A stretch of DNA of 64,000 nt, from assembly GCA_030765065.1 (NCBI GenBank), contig CM060975.1:260843816-260907815 (forward strand), written 5' to 3'. The notes beneath the pieces are model-generated. The model saw only the letters and a program-made list of their open reading frames with translations, did no database searches and was not told where the DNA came from. This document shows, one piece after another, positions 1 to 11,765 of the stretch (positions are counted from its first letter, which is position 1; each line of letters begins with the position of its first letter). The translations under genes were made by a program, and so were the position numbers. This DNA is from Deroplatys truncata. Taxonomy: Eukaryota; Arthropoda; Insecta; Mantodea; Mantidae.

Positions 1-185
1 CACTTGTATTCTCTTTGTGCCTACAACGGAATGTATAATGACAGTAATTCTGCGAATATTTTACTCGAGTAACCTAGCAGCATATAAAGAAATAACACTT
101 TTGTAACAACTGATCACACAAAATATATAAAAATACACAATGGTGGGCAGAGAAGGTCATGTGAATGTAATACATACTATTTTTA
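1..185 (+). repeat. Family A repeat, 3' end only
   Basis: The segment matches the last part of the roughly 850-bp family A repeat seen many times downstream. It has the block read in other copies as a 'tctataacgaaatgtgtaat' type motif and then the terminal 'agagaaggtcatgtgaatgt' motif near position 150. The rest of the copy lies outside the window. No coding function is visible. Confidence 0.6.
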
Positions 186-189
186 CATA

Positions 190-1545
190 CTGTACTATCT
201 TGAAAGGAAGGTAAAGAGGGAAGCAGAAAGCAAATAACTAATCCCGAAGTACGACTAATTAGGTTGGGTTTGCTGGGCCATATAGTTAAGCTGTTATAGC
301 AGAACGTGTAAGGGGGAAACATTTTAAAGGGGGATTAGCTAAGATTGCGGCCAAGAAGCAAGGGATTCCCGAGAAGGCCATCTTTATCTATATCACTTCT
401 TCATGAGGGGCGGACTTACACCGATATCCCTTTCCATTTCTCTCAATTAAATTCTACTTTAGAACTTTATCTTCTTCTGGTCCATTTCTTCACCTCCAAA
501 GGGACTGCAGCTTTCTGCTTTCCTCATCGTCTTTATAGACAATTATCTTTTCCTTCTCCTTAACAAATATACGTGTTAAGTAATTTACATTACTCAAATT
601 TATCAGAAAAATAGTAGGAGTGTTTAAACGACATAGGATAATTATAAAAATCATCAAAGGAAGGAAAATGAAAAAAAATTCATTTTTGAGGAAATTAATA
701 CTAAAGTGATACTGAAACCTATGGTGTGAGATAATCACATAAGTTCCTGTCTTTTCTTCTTGTTTTCATAGCTCTTTCACAAATCATTTATACAAAAGTT
801 AGTTTTTGTTCTGTTTTCCCCAGCATATACCCATTAATTATATTCATAGAATGTAAGCTACATGCAGTTTCGTGTTTATCCTGAGAAGTAATTATAATGC
901 TCTATAAAATATAAACACTATAAACGCATACTTTCAAACATTGTGCACCATGTTTGGATCGGTTTACCGTTCTGTTGTTCTTAACGGACTGAGCTAGTAT
1001 TTATTTCTGTTCAGCTGCTCTTATCCAATCCTCTCCTTCTTATTTAACTGTATCTCTACATTTTCCTTCTCCCAATTTTAATTGAAATATAGAATATCAA
1101 TGAATCCTTTTCCCCTTAGATAATTCACCAACTTATGGATTCTAGTATCTTCAAAACGCCTTCTGAGCTCTTTTCAAAAAATACTTGACATTAACCATCC
1201 TAATATTTGTATGTCTTCTAAACAGTTGTTAATATCAGTTTATATTTTAAGTACTGGAAAGAGCTAGTGCTCCTTTAATAACACTGTGTCGCTGAGTATA
1301 TTCTCGTGCAGCATTGCGATCGATGTACAGGCTATATCCGTAAACTAAACAATCGCTTGCCTCAAGGACCCTTTACGCATCGGATCCCATTGCATAAAAT
1401 AAATGAACAAATCACAGAATTATGTACTGAGAATGGTGGTTTTACGCTCTTGTGGGTCATGATTAGTATTCTATCTTTGTTTAAATTAACATTGATTTTT
1501 GTTATTCTTGTATACTTAAGGAAGGCCAAACAATCGCCCTAGCAA
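190..1545. other. Unassigned AT-rich sequence
   Basis: No gene, RNA or repeat match within the window was recognised. An open stretch at 1306-1542 shows no recognisable domain. It lies directly upstream of the LINE and could be a decayed upstream part of it, but nothing in the translation supports that. Confidence 0.4.
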
Positions 1546-3256
1546 GCCTTTTGGAGACAGCCAGACTGCAAAGGGCATTGGCCCACGGTCCAGTAAATCC
1601 CGTAGGAATAATATCCAAGTCTACATGCTCGGCTGTAGGAACCCTCAAAGTTTACTCTGATGTTCACTTCCCCGGATACGACGACGAGTCTGCGAGTTCA
1701 GAGGCCACTGCAAAAACTCTAGGTCAAGAGCTTCGCAGAAGGATGGGAACTTGCACGCCAAGCAATCGCAATTCATAGTGTTAAATGGCAATTGATAAAT
1801 TTAACCCATTTAAATCATCAGGTGGAGATGGTATCTTCCTTGCATTGCTGCAGAAGTGCTTTATATACTCGCTTTATATCCCCTCTATAAGTTCTTCCTT
1901 GCCAGTATAACTATTGGCTATATTCTTCTGGTCTGGGGATTACCAGAGTAATGTTTATTCCTAAGTGCGGGCGTAACAGTTGTACTGAAGCCTGCCCGAT
2001 CAATCGTGCATCGTTCCTTTTAAAGGCCTTGGAAAGACTGGTCGAGAGATATATTCGAAAGAGGGTACTGTTAGGCACTCCCCTCCGTTGAAATCAACAG
2101 GCCTACCAGCCATCATTCATGTGTAACAGCGCTGCACAGTCTTATTAGTAGACTAGAGTGACTTGGAAAGAAATAGCCCTAGGAGCTTTTTTTGGACATA
2201 AAGGGTGTTTTAGTAACACATCTATGAATATATTTTTGGCTCCATAGAAGTATGCAGTCAATGACACACTGTAGTTGGATAAACTTCATGCTCGGAAGCA
2301 GCAAAATTACAGCTAGCCTCCTTGGGGAAACGACGGGGATCAGCAGGGGGTGAATTCTCTCACCCCTACTTTGGAATCTCGTAGTGGACAGTCTACTCAA
2401 AGGTATGACTCAGGAGGAATACTATATACGAGTCTACCATATGATACAGAATTGGTTACTTTTGGGACATTTCGCAATACAATCTGACATGACGAATCAT
2501 GAACTGAGAAAAATTCACGTTTGGTCCATGCAGAAGGGCTTGTCTATCAATTCTAGCAAAACAGTTGTTACTTTTACCAACAGGAGAAATTTAAAAAGCC
2601 TAGGAAATCTTAAACTAGGCAATGTATTCTGGAATATTCCGAGTCAGTAAAAATCTAGATACTGGATAAGAAACTCAACTGGAACGAACACATTGATACC
2701 ATTCTCCGTAGAATTAGGCGGTCGTTTGTAACCACCAAATGTACTATTGGAACAAACTGGGACACGAACCACAGTTAGCCATTGGCTATATGTTGCAATA
2801 GTTAAGCCCCAGGAATCTTATGGCCCCATTGTTTGTGGCCAAAACATACAAACTACTTTAGTAGGTAAATTTAGCAAGCTATAGAGACTTTGTATTATAG
2901 TGCCTTTCAAAAGCACTCTAACCATCACACTGGAGACTCTTCTGTGACTCCCTCCCATGGACATATTTTATTTATAAGCGGTGTCTAGAGTTACCGCTTA
3001 TCGCTTAGTGCAAACAGGGAATGGAGAGATAGCTGTTGAAAAACTAGACACACCTCTATCCTACATTTTCTGGATATCCCAGTATTGATTATGTGGCCTG
3101 ACTTAATGAAATCTGAATATTATTCTTTACCTCCATTTAAGGCGACTATTGGGTCTCGAGAAGACTTCATGGAAAGAATTACGCATTATAATGGGTATGA
3201 CCAACTTCTTTGGTTCACAGATGGATCCCGTACAGGTATATCATCGGGCGCAAGTA
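1546..3256 (+). mobile_element. RNase H-bearing LINE, reverse transcriptase part (decayed)
   Basis: Read in three frames, the segment gives in order the pieces of a non-LTR retrotransposon ORF2. A linker block 'ARLQRALAHGPV' is at about 1560-1600. Then come the start of the reverse transcriptase ('FKSSGGDGI', about 1810), a block resembling 'FFGHKGCFSNTSMNI' (about 2185-2230) and a block resembling 'QKGLSINSSKTVV' (2530-2570). Next is 'LDKKLNWNEHID' (2655-2695), and finally the opening strand of RNase H, 'LWFTDGSRTGISSGAS' (3207-3254). Many stops and frameshifts make it a fossil, and the endonuclease is missing or unrecognisable. A trailing RNase H points to the I/LOA/R1-like LINE groups; the exact clade is uncertain. 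A mariner-superfamily element interrupts RNase H at its end, and the LINE resumes at 4746. Confidence 0.85.
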
Positions 3257-4745
3257 TACAGGATGTTTAAAAAATAGTGGGCATAATTTCAGGTATGCAC
3301 TCCCCATGCGTAGACAATAAAAAGTCGATTAAAACATGTGTCCGGATATTCTTGTTTCTGAGTTGTTTCTGACTTTCTGGAATCTTGTTTCTTCTTTCTG
3401 AGTTATGGCTTTCAAAACAGTGATATTCACCGGAATGTATTTCTTACTGAGATAGTTTTCTTTATAGAAGATGTCCAACGTGTCCTCCATCTGCTTGAAT
3501 ACAGGTCTCATATCGACGTCTCATGACCGTGCGAACACGATCTCAAATTCCAGGATTATTGCGTATTTCCTCACAACCTGCCACAATTCGATACTGAAGG
3601 GACTCCATGTCAGGCACCGGAGACGAATGCACCAACTCTTTTAAATGGCCCCACAAGTAGAAATCGACGGGGTTAAAGCAGGTGGGCGTGGTGGGCAAGC
3701 AATTGTGCCACCTCTAACTTCCATCGATCAGGTAACCGACCCAAGTACCGAAAAGCGGTATGACTGAACTGTGCAGGAGCACCATCATGCAAGAAGTGAG
3801 CTTGTTGACAAATGTTCAGTGGAGTGTCTTCATACACATGAGATATGCTGTTTTCAGGGAGTTTATGCACGCCTGCCTCGTAAATCTGTTTGCAAGTACA
3901 TGGGGTCCAACTAACTGATCACCAATGATACCGGCCCACATGTTGAGAGTGAACCGCAGTTGGTGATGAAATGGAACCATGCCCAGTATGTACGCCCATA
4001 CATACTGATTGTGGAAATCTGTAATACCATCTCATGTGAAATGTGCTTTATCTTTAAATAATACTAAAGCAGGAAAGTTTGGATTTGCAGAACATTGCTG
4101 CACGACCCACTGGCAGAACATCAATTGAGCAGGCTAATCTGCTGGTGCCAGGGCTTGTACACGTTGCAAATGATAAGAATATATCTGTTGCTCATGCAAT
4201 AGTCTCCACACCGTCGTATGAGGAACATTCACTTTCAACGCCAACGGTCGTGTGCTGATAGGTTGGTGTGCGCAGAATCCAGAATCTTCTCCTCTACATC
4301 GAAGTTGTAGATCTCGATCGTCCCCTCACTAAACCAGGAGATGTAAACTTCCTATGAGCGCACGCACGGCGTTGTAGATGTTCAAATGTTTTCGGTTCTG
4401 TCTCTCCTCTTGGTAAAACGACGAGCCAGCGCAGCATTGCCGTCTGCCTTACCGTACATGAAGTGGATTTCTGCCAGCTCCTGATTTGAGTACCTATATG
4501 TCGCTCAGTCGAAGGCCAAAATAACACTCAATGTGCTCTTTGCCTCGGAATGACCTGTCAGAGTGCCCTGCTAATAATTTCTTTCACGGCTGGAAGAAAC
4601 ATATTCCGGTGAATAACATATTTTAAAGGCCACAACTTAGAAACCAATCATTTCCGGACACATGTTGTAATTTACTTTTTTTATTCTATAATATGGGAAA
4701 TGCATACCTGTATCTATGCTCTCCATTGTTTAAATATTTTGTGTA
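3257..4745 (-). mobile_element. Tc1/mariner-superfamily (IS630) element inserted in the LINE
   Basis: Long imperfect terminal inverted repeats bound the element. The left end reads 'acaggatgtttaaaaaatag' and the reverse complement of the right end reads 'acacaaaatatttaaacaat'. The similarity continues for over 100 bp through a shared 'aaaacatgtgtccgga'-type block. TA dinucleotides flank both ends (3255-3258 and 4744-4745), as expected for this superfamily. Inside, on the minus strand, is a broken transposase gene. The insertion splits the RNase H domain of a plus-strand LINE, so it is younger than the LINE. Confidence 0.85.
3462..4530 (-). pseudogene. Broken transposase of the Tc1/mariner-superfamily element
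   Basis: The minus strand translates, with frameshifts, to a Tc1/mariner-superfamily transposase. The N-terminal part reads 'YGKADGNAALARR' (about 4455-4420). A helix-turn-helix region has 'LALKVNVPHTTVWRLLHEQQ' (about 4245-4190). The catalytic part contains 'HFLHDGAPAQFS', whose D is the second catalytic aspartate, and then 'NPVDFYLWGHLKELV' where intact relatives have SPDLTPVDF, so the third catalytic aspartate is lost. The C-terminus 'MRRRYETCIQADGGHVGHLL' ends at a stop at 3462-3464. The enzyme would have cut and joined element ends at TA sites, but several frameshifts and stops make this copy dead. Family membership is clear; the subgroup is not. Confidence 0.85.
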
Positions 4746-5530
4746 TGGCTATCTACAAGAACAAACATATTAGTGTAAACCTTGAGAAATATTGTGCAGT
4801 CTTTTAGGCAGACGTATTTACTATCCTGAGCTCTGCTCCATGAGGTCTTGAAAAAGGTTACATTGCTAGACGAATTCTCATCCTCGTAGACAATAAAAGT
4901 ACTTTAAAGGCACTCTCCTTAGGTAAAATCAAATTTAGTATGGGAATGCCTAAACTCCCTAATTGCCTTATCTCGCCGCAGCAGGCTCGAAATGCGGTGG
5001 GTGCTGGGGCATCGGGACATCACTGGAAGTGAAAAAGCTGATCAGCTAGCTAAAAGAGGTACTGAGACACCTAGGCTGGCCCTGAAACCGCGACTCGAAT
5101 CAGTACACATACTGCCAAAACGTTGGTAAAAGCATGGATTAGGGAAGCACACCAACTCGGTGGCAACTTATCCTGGACAAAGACAAACCACACAATTGAT
5201 CTTAAGTCATGCAGCACTCCTTCCTTATCTCTCCTCAGATTGAATAGAACAGGGATAAGGAAAGTAATTGCATTGATTTCTGAACATGGCCACTTCAGAA
5301 AACATCTCCGCAAAGTACGCCTCTACAAGGATGAATCCATTTGTAGAATGTGCAAAGAGGATAAGGAAACTACCTCACATATCCCTTTTTACTGTGCATT
5401 TCTGTTAAGAAAGAGAATCTTTCTATAACCAGGGAGAGATCTAGGAAAGGATTGTGATATTGGAACCAGGACACTACAACGTTTAAAGGAAACAGGTTTT
5501 GGGAAACAATGAATTCATCCTTTCCATTTA
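4746..5530 (+). mobile_element. RNase H-bearing LINE, remainder after the mariner insertion
   Basis: Sequence after the inserted element continues the same LINE. The rest of RNase H is visible, with 'LRMRWVLGHRDITGS-EKADQLAKRG' type residues at about 4985-5060; the 'GHRDI' and 'ADQLAK' parts are the usual last RNase H motif. A C-terminal region at 5123-5428 carries the zinc-knuckle block 'CRMCKEDKETTSHIPFYC', typical of LINE ORF2 tails. Together with 1546-3256 it is a 5'-truncated, decayed copy. The 3' end is not sharply defined and no poly-A tail was seen. Confidence 0.85.
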
Positions 5531-6075
5531 GGTTGCACAATAAGCCTCCACCAACGACGCCCCGTTTCTAAACTTATTTTCATTCTTCCAAAGCACTCCA
5601 CTCACTTCTGCAATTATCATAAGATTATAGTAGTAGAATATAATTTTAATGCACAATAAAACATAAGATAAACTAAAAGACATATCCCACCCCTTTGGAT
5701 TGATGGTATGCAATGTTTCTGAACTATACTTGTTGAAGGGTATAGATGTAATGTTATAAACCAGAGATAGATCGCGATGGGCAGAATAACAAAAGGTAAT
5801 ACTAGGGTCTTCTACCGTTTATAACATTGTAGAAAAGCTATTAAATGCATAGAAATTTGCGATTTTATTTGCAGGTGGGCGAGAAAGCAACTCTTGACGG
5901 TAAGGTCAGTCGCGCGCGGAGCAAAATGCACGTTCTCTTTCCAATGGGACCGCGAATATTTTTCTCCATTATGGAAACGAAGATAACTTTGCTTTCGGTA
6001 GTTAATTCCGAAAACAGTTTTTTCATGTGCTTTAAACGAAAAGTTTACTGCTAACAAAAACAGCTAAAACCGAAA
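5531..6075. other. Unassigned sequence
   Basis: Open frames overlap on both strands at 5812-6057, but neither product resembles a known protein and no splice sites frame them convincingly. They are treated as chance. Confidence 0.3.
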
Positions 6076-6239
6076 CAATAATGTTTATGGAATTAATTGT
6101 TCTTTCACACAAGCCGTGTGTTGGACAGGGTTGGAAAGGTAGAATCAGATGACTGAAAAATTCAATGCCGTGGTTCAAATCCCGGCTATGGCATTGAATT
6201 TTTCAGTCATCTGATTCTACCTTTCCAATAATGTTTATG
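6076..6239 (+). mobile_element. Fold-back SINE insertion with 14-bp target duplication
   Basis: An exact 14-base direct repeat, caataatgtttatg, flanks the insert at 6076-6089 and 6226-6239. This is the size expected for LINE-driven (target-primed) insertion. Inside, 6131-6169 and 6190-6228 are perfect 39-base inverted arms around a 20-base loop. The loop contains 'ggttcaaatcc', a match to the RNA polymerase III B box of tRNA-derived SINEs. The right arm reads like the 3' end of the SINE at 38215-38315 (gaatttttca...gattctacc); the left arm is its reverse complement. The A box is absent, so this is not a working SINE. Confidence 0.85.
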
Positions 6240-7689
6240 TTTGAATGAAACAATTAAAGATTGCTTATTATATTTTTAATATAAGAATCTTCTGGTATTT
6301 CATAAAACTCAAATGTAAAAAGAAATGCTCACATGGTTTTCGAAGCTTTCGGCCGAAACAATAGATAGATGGTACATTTAACCACTAAAGACAATCCAAT
6401 AAAACAAAATAAATAAATTTTGTTAACATTTATTAAGACAGACTAACAGCTAAAGTATTCTATTTAGGCATTCCATAAAAGGAAATAAAAACGGCGTACG
6501 ATTTCCATACCGAGAATGCGAACTCCTGATACCAAGCCAAAGAGGACACCTCGGCAGTCTGAGGAGTGTATGTGCACATTATTCAGGTCGCTGTTCGTAC
6601 GTGTAACTTCAGCATAAATTACGATTTGTACAAAACAAATATGCTTTGTGTGGAAAAGAGCCACTCAAGAAAAGGTTAAGCTTGAAAACATATGCATTAG
6701 TTACTGCTCCAAACATACTTCTGTAACACTTGCCTTAATCATTTCATATCAGAATTACGATGAAAACAAGCGCGGAAAAACGTTTTCTCTGAAATAAAGT
6801 TGTAAAATGCTATCAAAATATGTAATTTGTCTCTAAATACACAGTCGCATACTAAGAGGATGTCCCCTTCCATTCGGTATAAATTGCTTGTGTTTGGAAG
6901 ACAAGAATTTGATTACTCGAAATCAAACTTCATTCTATCAGCCTGTTCGTGAGCTTATAATGTCAATGGTTTATTTAGTTCTTGTTTGTGATAAGTAAGA
7001 ACGCCTTGTTTAAAACAAGAGATTCTGGAGTAATGAGGGAAAGGTAAAATTTTGAATGAAAATAAATCGTCAGAGGGAGCTATGACAAAATACCAGCCAT
7101 ATTTCTGAAAATATGCCTGGCCCAGTGACTCTGGAACATATATTGGAAAACCTTACTCGACGAAGTTGTGCAATTGCATTTTATTGGAAAATAGGTTTTT
7201 GACAGCAACTGTTTCACTCTTCTCCCCTGAAAGTATGTGTTATTTACTGAATTAATATTCTGGTGTATTTAATTATAGGAAAGAATAATCACATGGCAGA
7301 TACTCACAATGGTACCATTTTGAATCTACATTAATTCAAACGCTTTACAAGAAATTTTGAAATTCAGTCTTTTTCATTGAACTGTGGGTATTTAGGGCAC
7401 TTGGTAGGTCACCGAAGCCAGCCTGAAGTTTCCAACTGGCGTCTTTTGGACATTGTAGTGGGCGTTATGTTGCAGGTCTTCGTTTTGGTTATTAAGTACG
7501 AATGAGTGATCAGTTTGTAGTAACCAATTCTGAGGCAATTGATCACTTGTTATAGACGTTCAATTGTTCGTAGAGATTAAAATAAATTGGTACATACACC
7601 GCGGGTGTCCTGCTTTTTGCTTTGATATATTTACCAAATCTTCCATGTTTACTTTTTCCGCCTCGTACCTAGAAAATAAAGTATAGCAT
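6240..7689. other. Unassigned AT-rich sequence
   Basis: I see no gene, recognisable repeat or RNA. Open frames at 6464-6664 and 7560-7742 are short and give unrecognised products. Confidence 0.35.
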
Positions 7690-9450
7690 TCGATTAAAAA
7701 ATTCGATGCTGAGTTTTCATGGATGTACGTGTTTTGAGACACCCTAAATTAAAGCTGCATTTTAAGAAAAAGGGTATTGTGTGTGTACTTAACTGGAAAA
7801 CGAAATATCGGATAAATACTAAACTTGATATTCAAGTTCAGTATCTTCCAAAGATGCGACACAAAGATTTTGGAGAAAATCTCCCGATCCGAAACTACCC
7901 TTTACGTGTAAATTTTTCAAACTATTATCGTTTCAAATACAGCTCTAATGATTCGGTTTAAAGTATCATAATATATTTAAGATATTTATGTGACAAGTGA
8001 AGTAGGTTATGTTAGGAGGTGTTGTATTGTATTTCGACTGTTGGGGGGGGCCTAACTTGAAGTATTGCAACCGCACGTATGGTAAAAAGTTTCCGGTAGC
8101 CTTCGCCCCAATGTACTTTCCGTTGGCCTTTGCCTCAAGTTTAAAAATATTAACTTTGTAATTTGACTGTTTCTTTAAATATTGTATTTATGTTTGCCTC
8201 GGCTGCGTCAGTATTTATATTTTTTTAGAGGCATGAATGTCTTAGCAGGGAGTGGTGCGACTGAAGAATATAGGCTTATACAGATTATAATTTTACTTCA
8301 CTCCTTTTATTAATGCTTGACATGATTTAAGTAACACTTCATTGATATATATATATATAGAGAGAGAGCTATGAGATTTTTTTATTAATCACTTGTACTT
8401 TTTAACACGTAAACTATTTTTTGTCTCGCACAAAATACGTATTAGATTTCTCGAGGACGCATCTAGCGTCCAGTTAGAAACGTTGTCTACAACCAACTGA
8501 CTTCTCAATTTGTAAATTTTGCTATATTTCAGTTAGTGATTGGTTAATCCTAGTCCAATAGAATACCTTCATTTAACTAAAGCTTTTTCTGGTTGTTGAT
8601 TGGCTATTTTATAAACTGTCACAAAAATTACATTATTGCTTCCAAGAATCACAAGTAGCATTATTAAACTTTAAGATTCATTATTGCCTCAAGGTTACCT
8701 CATTGTTAGCAACTTTTAACCTATTATTCTCACGGCTCCTACATTACTAAATTGCGTAATATATTCACATAACATTATTACACATGTATACAACAATATA
8801 AACATATACAATGGCTGTAATATACACTTTTTATATCTTGTTACATACACATTGCTTTAAGGCGGGCTGTTATTGAATTTATATATTATACAATTCGACT
8901 GAAATCATTTAAGTGTTAAAAATACTGCCTCACAAGTAAAATGTATCTATATCTCGAGGTTTCTGGGAATAACGTATTAAGTCAACTTCATTCCGAAGGA
9001 ACTTTGTATAATTTTGTCTAAATGATTAACCTTAAGACAGAAACAAAAACGTAATGCGCAAAATGTAGAACTCCTTAAAATACAATTTATTTAAAATGAA
9101 TTTTTATGACAGTAGACATTTCCGACATATGCATCATTATATGTTTTATTCAAATTTTAAAATTCAGTCGCTATTTAGTTGTTTCTCCCGATGTCGTGGA
9201 AAGAGTATTGGATTTCAAGGCAGCGCATATGTATAGGCCCGCTTTTAAACATTTGACTATGAAATAAGCTTCCTCTATTCCACTTGTGCGTACACCGAAA
9301 TATATAACGTAGCCGTTTCTGCAAAGTTTATCTCGATTAACATGAAATGGATTGACAAATAAGCTCTCGGCAAAATAATGTGTAGAAGTTATATAAAAAT
9401 AAACGATAGTGGATAGTGAAAGTCATGAAACACAATACGTTTTTGATAAA
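7690..9450 (+). repeat. Family A repeat split by a solo LTR
   Basis: The left part (7690-7997) has the family A order. A 'ttcgatgctgag' block comes first, then 'gttttgagacaccct', a GT-rich patch and 'cggataaatactaaacttga'. After these come 'atcttccaaagatgcgacac' and 'gattcggtttaaa'. The right part (8933-9450) continues exactly where the left stops, with 'taaaatgtatctatatctcg', and runs to the terminal 'gatagtgaaagtcatga' block near 9415-9430. The 935-bp interruption is LTR-B copy 1. No open reading frame is conserved between copies. Confidence 0.8.
7998..8932 (-). mobile_element. Solo LTR, family LTR-B, copy 1
   Basis: The 935-bp unit begins TGAAGTAGG and ends CTGCCTCA, the TG...CA termini of a retroviral-type LTR. 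The four bases CAAG occur on both sides (7994-7997 and 8933-8936) as a target duplication. Two further copies (24835-25819 and 52575-53491) share the whole sequence but have different flanking duplications, which proves the boundaries. No internal region is attached, so it is a solo LTR. On the minus strand a TATA-like tttataaaat (about 8606-8615) precedes an AATAAA (about 8310), suggesting minus orientation. Ty3/Gypsy or BEL are both possible. It is an old fossil, as the copies differ visibly. Confidence 0.85.
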
Positions 9451-10194
9451 TTGACGCTTGAGTTAGATGATGTCATGGTGTGTTGAAAGTATTTTACGGT
9501 TATTGAAAGGGTGTCCGGAGGCTTCTTTATCAGCTCAATTTTTCGTTCTAACAATACGTGCGTGTGAAGTGACCCAAGTGATAGTTATTTGTTTCGCCGA
9601 GCGCTGAATGACAGTATGACAAATGATTTGTTTTTAAGAACACGCAGTACTTGAAATGCGACACCAGCTTATGCTTATCCCATGTTATAGTTGTAACCGT
9701 TTTAATTGTAAATAAAAGTTACCAATCTCCAAATGATGAGATTTAAGTATTGGAATGTACATCAAAGCTCTTAAACATTAAAATGTGAAGCAAAATTTGA
9801 TTGGTTAGTATAAAAAGCATCCTTAAATTCATATCATAGATATCTTTAAGTTGTCATGAAGCTATCAAAGTTATAAAATGCAACCTCAGGAGCCTATAAA
9901 AGGAGTTTCAGGAAGAGGAAGGTTGGAGCATGGAGTGCTAAGGATTCATAGCTCCATTTCCGGCGCTAACCTCCTTCAGCAGGCGTTGCATATTGATTTT
10001 GAATTTCTGAAGTAGGGATACTCGCTGGCCAAAAGAGATTTCGAAACGTGTACTTATTTAACTTAAACTATATTATAATTTAATCGTATGTTTAAAGTAT
10101 TTTATCTATTAATTATGTCGCCCCGAACTATTTTCGGATGAAACTGGTTTTCAAAACGGAAGGCATAAGTTCGTGCCCTTGGAAGCTCACGTAT
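9451..10194. other. Unassigned; one TATA-like site
   Basis: No gene seen. A TATA-box-like ctataaaagg occurs at about 9894-9903, followed by a moderately GC-rich patch to 9990. No downstream exon or repeat homology in the window supports a promoter. Confidence 0.2.
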
Positions 10195-10320
10195 CTTTGT
10201 TCGATTCGTAGCTCACTTGATTAAAATACTAAACATTGGCCAGGATTTGCATATTAGAGATCAACTAGGTTCAACTCCTCGCTATGGTAAAGAATGGGGT
10301 GGGTCCACGTAAAATAAACA
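10195..10320 (+). mobile_element. tRNA-derived SINE fragment
   Basis: An A-box-like gtagctcacttga at about 10209 is followed 60 bases later by a B-box-like ggttcaactcc at 10268-10278. This is the spacing of a tRNA-type internal promoter. The cloverleaf is too degraded for a working tRNA, so a SINE head is the best reading. Confidence 0.55.
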
Positions 10321-11224
10321 GTGATTTGCATCGTTGATGTTTACTAGATTTCGGTAGTACTGTAGAGAAATACATGCTCTGCATTTGTATTAACAGTATC
10401 AACAGAACTGTTTATTTTCGTTCATTTATTTTAACCTATGCCATCACCAATTAGTTTGAATGAAAAATTGAAATATGTACTAATAAAGAGAGGGAATTAT
10501 CGAAACTTAAACCTTACAAATTCAAATACTTTACCTTACTTCCAACAACAAATATACATAATGTATCCAAATAGTCCTATTAACCTGGAAAGGGCTAGTT
10601 CAAATGATATTTTTCTGGTCATCGTAAACACCGACTTGTTTTACCTTAGGAGCAATTTGTCATCAGCACTTGGGGTTTGTACATAGTCTTTTTGCGAGTT
10701 AATACTTATTAACGTTTTCTTCTAGAATTTGAAAAACGTGGTGCATATACTTCTGTTCATTCGGTTTTTTTGTAATTGTTTGTGCTAAAATATTGTGTTT
10801 CCCTTACAGCTTCATTCCTAGTGTAATCCCGGAGTTATCGGTTATCCTAAGAGTAACATTTCACCAATTTCTATTATTTTGTCGCTTCTATTTATGGTCT
10901 AAATTTTCAGGTGCTCAAAGCCAGCATCGTTAATCTACACAAACAGTGAAACTGTACCTAATATTTTGTGGTGATACTCTATTGTGGATGAGTAAATAAT
11001 ACTAAAGAATATACTTAATTTCTAAACTGAAGCCAAAAGCAGTTTATTTTTAAATTTGCGCGCTTTTACGCGAATAGCTAAACCCACTGCTCTCGCAAGC
11101 TTGGCAGTTAAAATATCTCGAGTCCAAAATAGACAAATTTAAGTTTAATTACTTCGAAATATTTCGTTTATTATTAAGGTTATTTGCACATGACAGGAGG
11201 ATAGGATAAGAAACAGAGGGGGAC
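10321..11224. other. Unassigned AT-rich sequence
   Basis: An 82-codon open frame at 10438-10686 has no recognisable domain. Nothing else was identified. Confidence 0.3.
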
Positions 11225-11765
11225 TTAGCATCTCACCAAAAGCAGATCTTTTGTGCCTAGGCTCCTGACGGGACGCCCCCGGAAGGAAGGGATAAATGAG
11301 AGGAGCCAGAAGGCGGCCGGACCGGACCAGGAGGCACGACAGGTAGAGGGCAGGGCCCCTACAGCGTACAAATTATACTCCCTGGATGGTGGTTGATGCA
11401 GCCGGCTCCCCTTCCCCTGTGGGTTTACACATCCCCTGGGGGCCCGGGAGTCGGAGACTGCTGGCAGTCTGGGGGACGAAGGTATACTCGGAGCATCCTT
11501 TTTCCCTGCTATGCACACGCCGAGACCTCCAGGCGACACTTGCAACCCTAAAAGTGACCAAGCAGGTGAAAGGTGAAGTGAGCATGAAGATGAAATAAAG
11601 AGACAGGAAATTCGGTGGATTTAGTGATCCTTCCCAGCATTCGCCTAGCGACCCATAGAAACCCCAGAGAAAACCTATGGGTCAGGAAAATCGGCCACGG
11701 GAAGCGAACCCACGACCTCGCGAATGTGGACCGCAGGCGTTACCGTGGAGGCATCCCGCTAAGGT
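11225..11765 (-). mobile_element. Long GC-rich tRNA-headed SINE
   Basis: On the minus strand the head contains an A-box-like stretch at 11739-11759 and a B-box-like gggttcgcttc at 11701-11711, around an anticodon-like region. The body then runs leftward through a short hairpin (cccatag...ctatggg, 11652-11681) into a strikingly GC-rich segment to about 11225. Open frames on both strands in the body (up to 106 codons) look like a by-product of high GC. Composition differs sharply from the AT-rich surroundings. Whether head and body are one element is inferred from their continuity only. Confidence 0.5.

Noticed and set aside
9890-9995. TATA-box promoter
   Set aside because: Single motif without exon, transcript start context or conservation visible in the window.
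11225-11545. 106-codon and overlapping frames in the GC-rich SINE
   Set aside because: Frames are open on both strands in a GC-rich repeat body, as expected from composition alone.
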